Shown here one piece after another: positions 16,206-23,493 of a stretch of 64,000 nucleotides of DNA. The notes below the pieces were generated by a model that saw only the letters and a list, made by a program, of their open reading frames with translations, did no database searches and was not told the origin of the DNA. The number at the start of each line of letters is the position of its first letter. The stretch's first letter is position 1. The stretch comes from Bauldia sp965232525 (GTDB lineage: Bacteria > Pseudomonadota > Alphaproteobacteria > Rhizobiales > Kaistiaceae): NCBI RefSeq assembly GCF_965232525.1, contig NZ_OZ246980.1, positions 4,092,001 through 4,156,000 of the forward strand, written 5' to 3'. The position numbers and the translations under genes were made by a program.

Positions 16206-17207
16206 GTGGATCAGGTCGCCCGCCCCCCGATCGAGATCGGCTTGACCGCGGCGATCGTCACGGTCGACGACCAGCAGCCGCTGATCCTGGTGGTCGCCGG
16301 CGTCAACGGCGACGATGGCGGCGACACCCCCGACGGCCTGCCGTTCGGGCCGTTCGATCCGATCACGCACCGCACGTTGGAGATGGGCCTACGCGCCTGG
16401 GTCGCCGAACAGACCACGCTGAAGCTCGGCTATGTCGAGCAGCTCTACACCTTCGGTGATCGCGGCCGCCACGCCCATCCGGGCGACCGCGGCCCCCACC
16501 TCGTCTCGGTCGGCTATCTGGCATTGACCCGCCCCGACCCCAACGCGGCGGAAGCCCTGGCGCTGACAGGTGCACGCTGGCGGCGCTGGTACGATTTCTT
16601 CCCGTGGGAGGATTGGCGCGACGGCCGCCCGGCATTGCTCGACAAGGTCGTCCTGCCGGCGCTGAGGCGCTGGGCCCGGCGACCGGCCGCCGGCAGCGTT
16701 GGTCGCCGGGGCCTCGGACCGCAGGAGCGCATCCGCCTCGCCTTTGGCGACAAGGGCGGGCGCTGGGACGAGGAGCGCATCCTCGACCGGTACGAGCTGC
16801 TCTACGAAGCCGCCCTCGTCGCCGAGGCCCGACGCGACGGCCGCACCCCGGCCGACGGCGCGCCGCCACCCTCCGCCTTCGGCGCCTCGATGCGCTTCGA
16901 CCACCGTCGCATCCTCGCCACGGCGATCGCGCGGCTGCGGGCCAAGCTGAAATACCGGCCGGTGGTGTTCGAGCTGATGGGGCGCGAGTTCACCCTCACT
17001 GACCTGCAGCGCACCGTCGAGGCGATTTCCGGCCGTCACCTCCACAAGCAGAATTTCCGCCGGCTGGTCGAGGCCGCCACCCTGGTCGAGCCGACCGGCA
17101 CCGCCGCGCCGCCGAAGCGCGGCCGCCCCGCCGCCCTGTTCCGATTCCGCCGCGAAGTGCTGAAAGAACGCCCGGCTCCGGGCCTCCGGGTCGGATCGCG
17201 GTCATAA
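16206..17207 (+). CDS. nadQ: NadQ-type repressor of NAD biosynthesis
   Basis: A 333-aa protein of the COG4111 'NAD regulator' family. The N-terminal Nudix-like domain begins 'IEIGLTAAIVTVDDQQPLIL' and contains 'LPFGPFDPITHRTLEMGLRA' and 'QLYTFGDRGRHAHPGDRGPH', without a catalytic Nudix box. The C-terminal part, with 'TLTDLQRTVEAISGRHLHKQ' and 'NFRRLVEAATLVEPTG', is a winged-helix domain like that of NrtR-type regulators. In alphaproteobacteria NadQ regulates nadABC, and such an operon with an operator-like palindrome lies at 36.7-41.2 kb. GTG 16206 is taken, 5 nt after the phosphatase gene. The family call is strong; the regulatory link is inferred. Confidence 0.88.
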   Translation: MDQVARPPIEIGLTAAIVTVDDQQPLILVVAGVNGDDGGDTPDGLPFGPFDPITHRTLEMGLRAWVAEQTTLKLGYVEQLYTFGDRGRHAHPGDRGPHLVSVGYLALTRPDPNAAEALALTGARWRRWYDFFPWEDWRDGRPALLDKVVLPALRRWARRPAAGSVGRRGLGPQERIRLAFGDKGGRWDEERILDRYELLYEAALVAEARRDGRTPADGAPPPSAFGASMRFDHRRILATAIARLRAKLKYRPVVFELMGREFTLTDLQRTVEAISGRHLHKQNFRRLVEAATLVEPTGTAAPPKRGRPAALFRFRREVLKERPAPGLRVGSRS

Positions 17208-17306
17208 TTCCCGCCTAACACACCGCCTGCGGCAAGCGACCATATTGCGCCGCATCAATGGCGGCGGCTACCTGACGTCGCATCATCTCCCGGGCAGGAG
17301 GGATCG

Positions 17307-19988
17307 ATGACCAAATGGGTCTACAGCTTTGGCGGGGGCTCGGCTGATGGCAACGCCGAGATGCGCGAGTTGCTCGGCGGCAAGGGCGCCAACCTTGCCG
17401 AGATGGCAAGCCTTGGCCTGCCGGTACCGCCGGGCTTCACGCTCACCACCGAAGTCTGCACCTATTTCTACGCCAAGGACCGGACCTATCCCGAGCACCT
17501 GATCGCCCAGGTAAACGAAGCGCTCAGGGCCGTCGAGGAGCATACCGGGCGCCGCTTCGGCGACGAGACCATGCCGCTGCTCGTCTCGGTGCGCTCCGGC
17601 GCCCGCGCCTCGATGCCGGGGATGATGGACACCGTCCTCAATCTCGGCCTCAACGACCGCACCGTCGAAGCGTTTGCGTCCAGCGTCGACAAGCGCTTCG
17701 CCTACGATTCCTATCGCCGCTTCATCCAGATGTATGCCGACGTCGTCCTCGGCGTCGACGGCCGTCATTTCGAGGAGCGGCTGGAGGACTTCAAGGACGA
17801 GCGCGGCTACAGCCTCGATACCGATCTCTCCGGCGACGACTGGGCCGAACTGGTCCGCGACTACGAGGTCATCGTCGAGCGGGAAAAGGGCGCGCCGTTC
17901 CCGCAGAACCCGAACGAGCAGCTCTGGGGCGCAATCGGCGCCGTGTTCGAGTCGTGGATGACCCCGCGGGCGATCACCTATCGGCGGCTCCACGCTCTGC
18001 CGGAGAGCTGGGGCACCGCCGTCAATGTCCAGGCGATGGTGTTCGGCAATATGGGCGACACCTCGGCCACCGGCGTCGCCTTCACCCGCAATCCCTCGAC
18101 CGGCGACAAGGCGCTCTATGGTGAGTATCTGATCAACGCCCAGGGCGAGGACGTGGTCGCCGGCATCCGCACCCCGCGCGACCTGACCGAGGCGGCGCGG
18201 GTCGCCTCCGGCTCCGACCAGCCGTCGCTGGAAACCGCGATGCCCGACGCCTTCTGGGGCTTCAACACGATCTGCGAGACGCTCGAGAAGCACTACCGCG
18301 ACATGCAGGATGTCGAGTTCACCGTCGAGCGCGGCAAGCTGTGGATCCTGCAGACCCGCAACGGCAAGCGCACCGGCCGCGCCGCGTTGAAGATCGCCGT
18401 CGAGATGGCCGAGGAAGGGCTGATCAGCGCCGACGAGGCGGTGCTGATGGTCGATCCGGCCTCCCTCGACCAGTTGCTCCATCCGACCATCGCCCCTGAC
18501 GCCGAACGCGATCTGATTGCCACCGGCCTGCCCGCCTCGCCGGGCGCCGCATCCGGCGAGATCGTCTTCTCCGCCGACGAGGCGGAAACCGCCGCCGGCC
18601 AGGGCAAGAAGGTGGTGCTGGTCCGGGTCGAGACCAGCCCCGAGGACATCCACGGCATGCACGCGGCGGAAGCCATCCTCACCACCCGCGGCGGCATGAC
18701 CAGCCACGCCGCGGTGGTCGCCCGCGGCATGGGTAAGCCGTGCGTCTCCGGCGCCGGCAGCTTGCGGGTCGACTACCGCACCGAGACCGTGAACGCCGGC
18801 GGACGCACCCTCGCCAAGGGCGATGTCGTGACCATCGACGGCGGCACCGGTCAAGTGCTCGCCGGCGCGGTCGCCATGCGCCAGCCGGAACTCTCCGGCG
18901 ATTTCGGCAAGCTGATGGAGTGGGCCGATCAGGCCCGGCGCATGAAGGTGCGCGCCAATGCCGAGACTCCAACCGACGCGCGCGCCGCCCGCTCGTTCGG
19001 CGCCGAAGGGATTGGGCTCTGCCGTACCGAGCACATGTTCTTCCAGGACGACCGCATCGTCGCCGTGCGCGAGATGATCCTCGCCGGCGACGAGATCGGT
19101 CGCCGTACCGCGCTCGCCAAGCTGCTGCCGATGCAGCGCGCCGACTTCACCGCGCTGTTCGAGATCATGAAGGGCGAGCCAGTCACCATCCGCCTGCTCG
19201 ATCCGCCGCTCCACGAGTTCCTGCCCCATACCGATGAGGAAATCGCCGAGGTCGCCGCGGCGATGAAGGTGGAACCGGAGCGGCTGCGCGAGCGGGCGCT
19301 GGCGCTGCGCGAATTCAACCCGATGCTCGGCCACCGCGGTTGCCGGCTGGCGATCACCTATCCGGAGATCGCCGAGACCCAGGCGCGCGCCATCTTCGAG
19401 GCCGCCGCCGATATCGCCGCCGCCACCGGCGAGACCATATCGCCGGAGATCATGGTGCCCCTCGTCGCCACCGCCGCGGAACTCGACCAGGTCAAGGCGA
19501 TGGTCGAGAAGGCCGCCGACGCCATTGAGGAGGAGCGCGCTGCCCGGCCCGACTACACCATCGGCACGATGATCGAACTGCCCCGCGCCGCGCTGCAGGC
19601 CGACCGGATCGCGGCGACCGCCGAGTTCTTCTCCTTCGGCACCAACGACCTGACCCAGACCACCTTCGGCTTCTCCCGCGACGATACTGCCTCGCTGCTC
19701 GCCGCCTATGCCGCCGCCAACATCCTGCCGGCCGATCCGTTCGTCACTATTGACCGCGACGGGGTCGGCGAGTTGGTCCAGATCGCCGCCGAGCGCGGCC
19801 GCGACACCCGCCCCGGCATCAAGCTCGGCATCTGCGGCGAGCATGGCGGCGACCCGGCGACCATCGCCTTTTGCGAGGAAGTCGGCCTCGACTACGTGTC
19901 TTGCTCGCCGTTCCGGGTACCGATCGCCCGCCTCGCCGCCGCGCAAGCCGCGCTCCGCCACGGCGAGGCCGCCCCACCGGAGGATTGA
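17307..19988 (+). CDS. ppdK: Pyruvate, phosphate dikinase
   Basis: An 893-aa full-length PPDK (usual length ~880-900). It interconverts pyruvate + ATP + Pi and PEP + AMP + PPi. The N-terminal ATP-grasp domain begins 'GGKGANLAEMASLGLPVPPG'. The phosphohistidine domain has 'GGMTSHAAVVARGMGKPCVS' with catalytic His467. The C-terminal TIM barrel has 'GIGLCRTEHMFF', 'MVPLVATAAELDQVK' and 'KLGICGEHGGDP' with catalytic Cys843. AGGAGG precedes ATG 17307. It serves gluconeogenic PEP formation or PPi-dependent glycolysis. A very long open frame on the opposite strand is a codon-bias shadow. Confidence 0.97.
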   Translation: MTKWVYSFGGGSADGNAEMRELLGGKGANLAEMASLGLPVPPGFTLTTEVCTYFYAKDRTYPEHLIAQVNEALRAVEEHTGRRFGDETMPLLVSVRSGARASMPGMMDTVLNLGLNDRTVEAFASSVDKRFAYDSYRRFIQMYADVVLGVDGRHFEERLEDFKDERGYSLDTDLSGDDWAELVRDYEVIVEREKGAPFPQNPNEQLWGAIGAVFESWMTPRAITYRRLHALPESWGTAVNVQAMVFGNMGDTSATGVAFTRNPSTGDKALYGEYLINAQGEDVVAGIRTPRDLTEAARVASGSDQPSLETAMPDAFWGFNTICETLEKHYRDMQDVEFTVERGKLWILQTRNGKRTGRAALKIAVEMAEEGLISADEAVLMVDPASLDQLLHPTIAPDAERDLIATGLPASPGAASGEIVFSADEAETAAGQGKKVVLVRVETSPEDIHGMHAAEAILTTRGGMTSHAAVVARGMGKPCVSGAGSLRVDYRTETVNAGGRTLAKGDVVTIDGGTGQVLAGAVAMRQPELSGDFGKLMEWADQARRMKVRANAETPTDARAARSFGAEGIGLCRTEHMFFQDDRIVAVREMILAGDEIGRRTALAKLLPMQRADFTALFEIMKGEPVTIRLLDPPLHEFLPHTDEEIAEVAAAMKVEPERLRERALALREFNPMLGHRGCRLAITYPEIAETQARAIFEAAADIAAATGETISPEIMVPLVATAAELDQVKAMVEKAADAIEEERAARPDYTIGTMIELPRAALQADRIAATAEFFSFGTNDLTQTTFGFSRDDTASLLAAYAAANILPADPFVTIDRDGVGELVQIAAERGRDTRPGIKLGICGEHGGDPATIAFCEEVGLDYVSCSPFRVPIARLAAAQAALRHGEAAPPED

Positions 19989-19999
19989 GGGGCGGCGGT

Positions 20000-20266
20000 T
20001 CAGTCCGACTTGCGAGCCAAGGTCGACCAGTCCGGCTTGGCCAACCACGTCTCCCGGCCGGCCAAGGGCTCATACCGGAAGTCAAGCCTGGCGATCACCT
20101 CGAAGTCGTCCTCGTCCTGATGGAGGACGACTTTGTCACCGACCGATAGGCCGAGTCCCTCGACGCGTTTCTCAAGGGGCTCGCCATCGTAGGCTAAGAT
20201 CCAGTGTTCATCTTCACCGTTGGCGTCATTGAAGTCCGCGTAGATCCTTATCAAGCCGTCTCTCAC
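20000..20266 (-). CDS. Small acidic protein, unknown function
   Basis: An 88-aa acidic protein starting at GTG 20266, with 'LIRIYADFNDANGEDEHWIL' and 'LGLSVGDKVVLHQDEDDFEV'. The second half, 'GDKVVLHQDEDDFEVIARLD', looks like a small beta-barrel of the kind seen in short stand-alone hypothetical proteins. It is convergent with ppdK (11-nt gap) and divergent from the CPBP protease gene. No known domain is assigned. Codon bias and charge pattern support coding. Confidence 0.7.
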   Translation of the reverse strand: MRDGLIRIYADFNDANGEDEHWILAYDGEPLEKRVEGLGLSVGDKVVLHQDEDDFEVIARLDFRYEPLAGRETWLAKPDWSTLARKSD

Positions 20267-20368
20267 TCTCGTTTCTTGCGAACTGCCTACTCAGCACACA
20301 ACCCAGGTGATAGGTTGGCGCGTGGGCGCGCCACGCCGGCCGGCCCGGTTCTTGCTGCCTACGCCCTG

Positions 20369-21241
20369 ATGAAGATCCCATCGATTCCCAACACCACGAT
20401 CGGCACGGCCTACGGTTCTATTCCGATCTGGCATATGCTCGTCGCCGTCGCTGCTGTCGTGGCGACGATGATACTTGTCGCACGCAGCATTTACTGGGGA
20501 CTATATATATCCGAGCCACCGCGTGTCGCGCTGATATCGGCGTTCTTCGATTTACTTATGTTTCTGTTGTTCTTTGTTTATCTTTTCTTGGAAGTCCGGA
20601 CTCGTGGTTTCTCAATAAATCTGTGGGATCCGCTCCGCAAGGCGCGACCGTCCGCTCACTTGGTTGTCATTACACTTTCTCTCCTTTGTCTTTCTTTCTC
20701 GACTGGGAGTCTGTTTGAGCTACTGGACTTCGATCCATCCCTGATTCCCTTCGACGAGGATGACCGCAACTTCGTCTGGCGGAGCACCGAGTCGGCTTAT
20801 GTCATTGCGAGTGTCCTGAATCTGATGACGCTGGTGATTGCCGCACCGCTGGTGGAAGAACTGTTCTTTCGCGGCTTCCTGTTCGGCCGGTTGCGGACGC
20901 GGCTCTCGACCTGGATGTCGGTCGCGATCGTTTCGCTTTCCTTCGCGGTCCTTCATCCGCATGTGGTTGGGTCGGCGGTGTTCAGCGTCGTCACCTGCCT
21001 GATGGTCATCCGATCAGGCAAACTGACGGGCGTCTTTGTCGTTCACGCCCTCAACAATGGGGTCATTGCCCTCCTCATGGTGTATTGGGCGCTCGGCCTT
21101 GAGGAGTCGTTGTTCTCCCTTGATTTCCTCAATCCGTCCTGGCCATTGGTTGTGATCGGTGGCGGCCTGGGGATCGCCGGCCTCTACGCCTCACGATCTT
21201 TGTTCGTGGGGCCGAAATACGTGGCCGGAAGAGCTGCGTGA
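20369..21241 (+). CDS. CPBP (CAAX-like) intramembrane metalloprotease
   Basis: A 290-aa multi-pass membrane protein with about eight hydrophobic helices. The Abi/CPBP motifs are present: 'APLVEELFFRGFLFGRL' (EExxxR, catalytic Glu pair) and 'FAVLHPHVV' plus 'VVHALNNGVIAL' (metal-binding His, HxxxN). I chose ATG 20369 (MKIPSIPN); the frame is open to 20204 but that part overlaps the preceding gene's start region. No strong Shine-Dalgarno is seen. Base composition is visibly lower in GC than in ppdK. Family members process prenylated or leader peptides, or give bacteriocin self-immunity. It faces two small Cys-rich secreted proteins downstream, on the opposite strand. Confidence 0.9.
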   Translation: MKIPSIPNTTIGTAYGSIPIWHMLVAVAAVVATMILVARSIYWGLYISEPPRVALISAFFDLLMFLLFFVYLFLEVRTRGFSINLWDPLRKARPSAHLVVITLSLLCLSFSTGSLFELLDFDPSLIPFDEDDRNFVWRSTESAYVIASVLNLMTLVIAAPLVEELFFRGFLFGRLRTRLSTWMSVAIVSLSFAVLHPHVVGSAVFSVVTCLMVIRSGKLTGVFVVHALNNGVIALLMVYWALGLEESLFSLDFLNPSWPLVVIGGGLGIAGLYASRSLFVGPKYVAGRAA

Positions 21242-21365
21242 GCGCTCCCTCCCGGTGTCCCTGGCACAAGGTGGCCGCACGCTAACATCACCCGGTCTGG
21301 CCCGCCGCCCGCCGCCTCACCGTGGAAGGACTGTACAAATCGAGGTCCGTAAGAGATGGGCGTTT

Positions 21366-21716
21366 TTATTTGCAGTTCACCGTGATGTAGGCGTTAATCC
21401 TTTTAGCAAGGCTCCAATTGGTGCACGTGCAAAGGTTGTGCAGAAGAGGGTAATTGACACACGACATGGGATGTTCGCCCGCGCGGCAGTGCATCGAGTC
21501 CGGCACAGCGCCATCACAGAATCCCCCGAAGCTTTTCGTTGCGAATTGCCCAATTGATCTGACATATTCGCACTTTTCTTTATCGCACTCCAACCTTTCT
21601 TCGCCAACATCTTTCGATTTATGCTCTGATGCGGACGCGGGTACTTCAAAGACCATCACCGCCGCGACGAGTGCCGCCAGGGCGTGGGAGATTTTGACTC
21701 TCACCAATCGGCTCAT
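21366..21716 (-). CDS. Small secreted 8-cysteine protein (family member 1)
   Basis: A 116-aa protein with a Sec signal peptide (hydrophobic 'ALAALVAAVMVFEV', cleavage near 'ASA-SEH'). The mature part has eight Cys spaced C-x4-C-x17-C-x9-C-x8-C-x9-C-x-C-x16-C, the last three reading 'LCTC...VNC'. The same skeleton is seen in the proteins at 21798, 51575 and 51948. I chose ATG 21716; GTG 21719 directly before it is an alternative. The gene is lower in GC than the region average. It is convergent with the CPBP protease gene and in tandem with member 2. Four disulfides in the periplasm or outside the cell are likely. No known domain recognised. Confidence 0.75.
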   Translation of the reverse strand: MSRLVRVKISHALAALVAAVMVFEVPASASEHKSKDVGEERLECDKEKCEYVRSIGQFATKSFGGFCDGAVPDSMHCRAGEHPMSCVNYPLLHNLCTCTNWSLAKRINAYITVNCK

Positions 21717-21797
21717 CACTTCAAACGCCGAACACGTTAAGCGACTTTGTTATCACTAATCTGTTCGCTTGTAAAAAAATCGCAAACGCAGTAGACC

Positions 21798-22136
21798 TTA
21801 CCGATCACAAGTATAGCTGAAGTGCGCGTCATCGCCAAACATCGGAGCGTAGCAATGGCAATCGGCGTAATTCGCTCCTGTCGGATATGTTGGAGGATCG
21901 CAACTCGGTCCGTTTATTTGCTTGACCGTGCAAGTCACGGGATTTGGCTGATATGTTTGACCATTAGTCTGGCATTGAAGATGAAAAATCGTCTCGGAGA
22001 CGGCGATCGCGTGTTTTAGATTGCAATTTTCTTGAGTACATACTATCGTTTTCTCGTTCGAGAAAACTGGTATCGTCGACGCATTGTAGCTTACGAACAG
22101 GCAAGCCATCACCGTGAAAAGACGCCTGGTTTTCAT
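21798..22136 (-). CDS. Small secreted 8-cysteine protein (family member 2)
   Basis: A 112-aa protein with an N-terminal signal sequence ('RRLFTVMACLFVSYNAS'). Its mature part has the spacing C-x4-C-x16-C-x13-C-x9-C-x13-C-x-C-x14-C, with 'DCHC' and a terminal 'YTCDR'. It starts at ATG 22136 and lies upstream of member 1 with a 78-nt gap, so the two could share a transcript. The sequence is AT-rich for this genome. Outside the cysteines it shares little identity with the other members, which is common for disulfide-stabilised extracellular proteins. Function unknown. Confidence 0.75.
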   Translation of the reverse strand: MKTRRLFTVMACLFVSYNASTIPVFSNEKTIVCTQENCNLKHAIAVSETIFHLQCQTNGQTYQPNPVTCTVKQINGPSCDPPTYPTGANYADCHCYAPMFGDDAHFSYTCDR

Positions 22137-22490
22137 TCGTCATGACCCTTGCTAACTGACGACAGACACGTGCGTGCGCCACCACGACACAGCTTAGGGC
22201 GCCCGGTGGTGGTGGGCAATGGTCAGTGCGCCGCGGAACGTGCCTGGACCCCTTAAGCGACACCCCTTGACGGCCTACCCTCGGACTGAAGCCAAGGCGC
22301 TTGGGCCGCTCCTGCGAGGCGAGACATCGCTCAGCCGAACGACCGCCCATCCGCTTGCACCAAGCGACCGTCGGCCGTCGCGAGGCGAGCAGCAGGGCGC
22401 GCCATGCGGCCAGCGGTCCGGTATGATCGGCTGCATTCTCTGAGGTCACCGGCAGGAGCCCGGCCGCCTCGCAACGGGAGGGAACCTGCG
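22137..22490. other. Intergenic region without recognised feature
   Basis: About 350 bp between the Cys-rich gene and the small membrane protein gene. It should hold the promoter for the leftward Cys-rich genes. I see no repeat unit of the families found elsewhere and no convincing gene. Confidence 0.5.
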
Positions 22491-22715
22491 ATGCCCGGTG
22501 TCGAAGCGCTCGGCGTTGTCGCGGTCATCATCATGGTGGCAAGCTACGCGCTGGAACGACGCGATCCGATCTTCGTTGCCATATTCTCGTTCGGATGCGC
22601 GCTCGCCGCGTTCTATGCTTTTCTGATCGGCTCCTACCCGTTTCTCGCTGCCGAAGGCATCTGGGCGTTTATAGCGTTTCGACGGTGGCGCCGGAGGGTC
22701 GGCACTTCGTCCTGA
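22491..22715 (+). CDS. Small two/three-helix membrane protein
   Basis: A 74-aa protein starting at ATG 22491, preceded by a strong GGGAGGGAA. Hydrophobic segments 'ALGVVAVIIMVASYALE', 'PIFVAIFSFGCALAAFYAFL' and 'FLAAEGIWAFIAFRRW' suggest three membrane passes and a basic C-terminal tail. The arrangement resembles small CBU_0592-like bacterial membrane proteins. Function unknown. It is convergent with the DUF4453-like gene. Confidence 0.75.
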   Translation: MPGVEALGVVAVIIMVASYALERRDPIFVAIFSFGCALAAFYAFLIGSYPFLAAEGIWAFIAFRRWRRRVGTSS

Positions 22716-22734
22716 TCGCCGACATAGGTGGCCC

Positions 22735-23301
22735 CTATCCCGCATAATCCTTGCAGGTCGTGCCCTCCGGTCCCTCCTTCAGCCAACCGCCGCTTTTCAG
22801 GGTCCAGTTGGTATCGGCGGCGGTCACGTACGTCCACTTGCCTTCCGGAATATGGAAGTAGCCGACATAGTCTCCCGGCAAGATCCGGCCGATCACGTCG
22901 GTGGCGCGGCTATGACCGGCGTGAAGCGGCGTCTCCGGCCCCAGCCAGCCGAGGCAGCCGCCGGGAAATTCCTCGGCAATCGGCAGGTCTTTGAGTTGCC
23001 GGCGGATCGCCACGTCATCGAGGTCGAGGGTCGCTTGGCTGGTGTCGACCCTGCATTGAAACTGCGCCTCCAGCGCCTGGATCTGCTTCACCAGCGCCCG
23101 GTCGTCAGCGCCGAGCGTCACCGACTTGCCGGTGCAGTCGCTGTTGTCGAACACTGCCTGGCCGAGGGTGGAGCCGAAGCAATAGCCGGCCCGATCCATC
23201 ACCTGATTGCGGGTAAACCAGAGATCGTGGCAGCCGTCGCCGCCGGCGAAGGCCGGCCCCGCAAGCGCTGTGACGAACACGGCAATCCAAAACCAGCGCA
23301 T
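22735..23301 (-). CDS. Secreted DUF4453/YARHG-like protein
   Basis: A 188-aa protein with a signal peptide (residues 1-20, 'ALAGPAFA'). The mature start 'GGDGCHDLWFTRNQVMDRAG' continues into 'YCFGSTLGQAVFDNSDCTG', the signature of the DUF4453/YARHG-like domain. A C-terminal SH3-like stretch has 'LHAGHSRATDVIGRILPGDY' and 'GKWTYVTAADTNW'. Six mature Cys suggest disulfides. I chose ATG 23301; the upstream frame to 23349 lacks a signal-peptide start. Likely periplasmic or envelope-associated; function unknown. Confidence 0.8.
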   Translation of the reverse strand: MRWFWIAVFVTALAGPAFAGGDGCHDLWFTRNQVMDRAGYCFGSTLGQAVFDNSDCTGKSVTLGADDRALVKQIQALEAQFQCRVDTSQATLDLDDVAIRRQLKDLPIAEEFPGGCLGWLGPETPLHAGHSRATDVIGRILPGDYVGYFHIPEGKWTYVTAADTNWTLKSGGWLKEGPEGTTCKDYAG

Positions 23302-23493
23302 CGCGCCCTCCCCTTTCCGGCAACGGCGATCTTTCTTCCGCCACGACAATCGAGTCCATGCGCATGGTACCGACAGATTGTCATGCTACGAAGACCTCAA
23401 CCGCGCGTATTGCCAGCCGCTCGTATCGCAGGATGATCAATAGACCTTAGGCGTCGCGTCGTTCAAACACCCATCCGAAGTGAGTGATTTGCC

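Noticed and set aside
17283..20048. 921-aa open frame opposite ppdK
   Set aside because: It mirrors the ppdK codon pattern in a GC-rich gene, is very rich in Gly/Asp/Ala and has no family resemblance. The sense strand is an unmistakable full-length PPDK.
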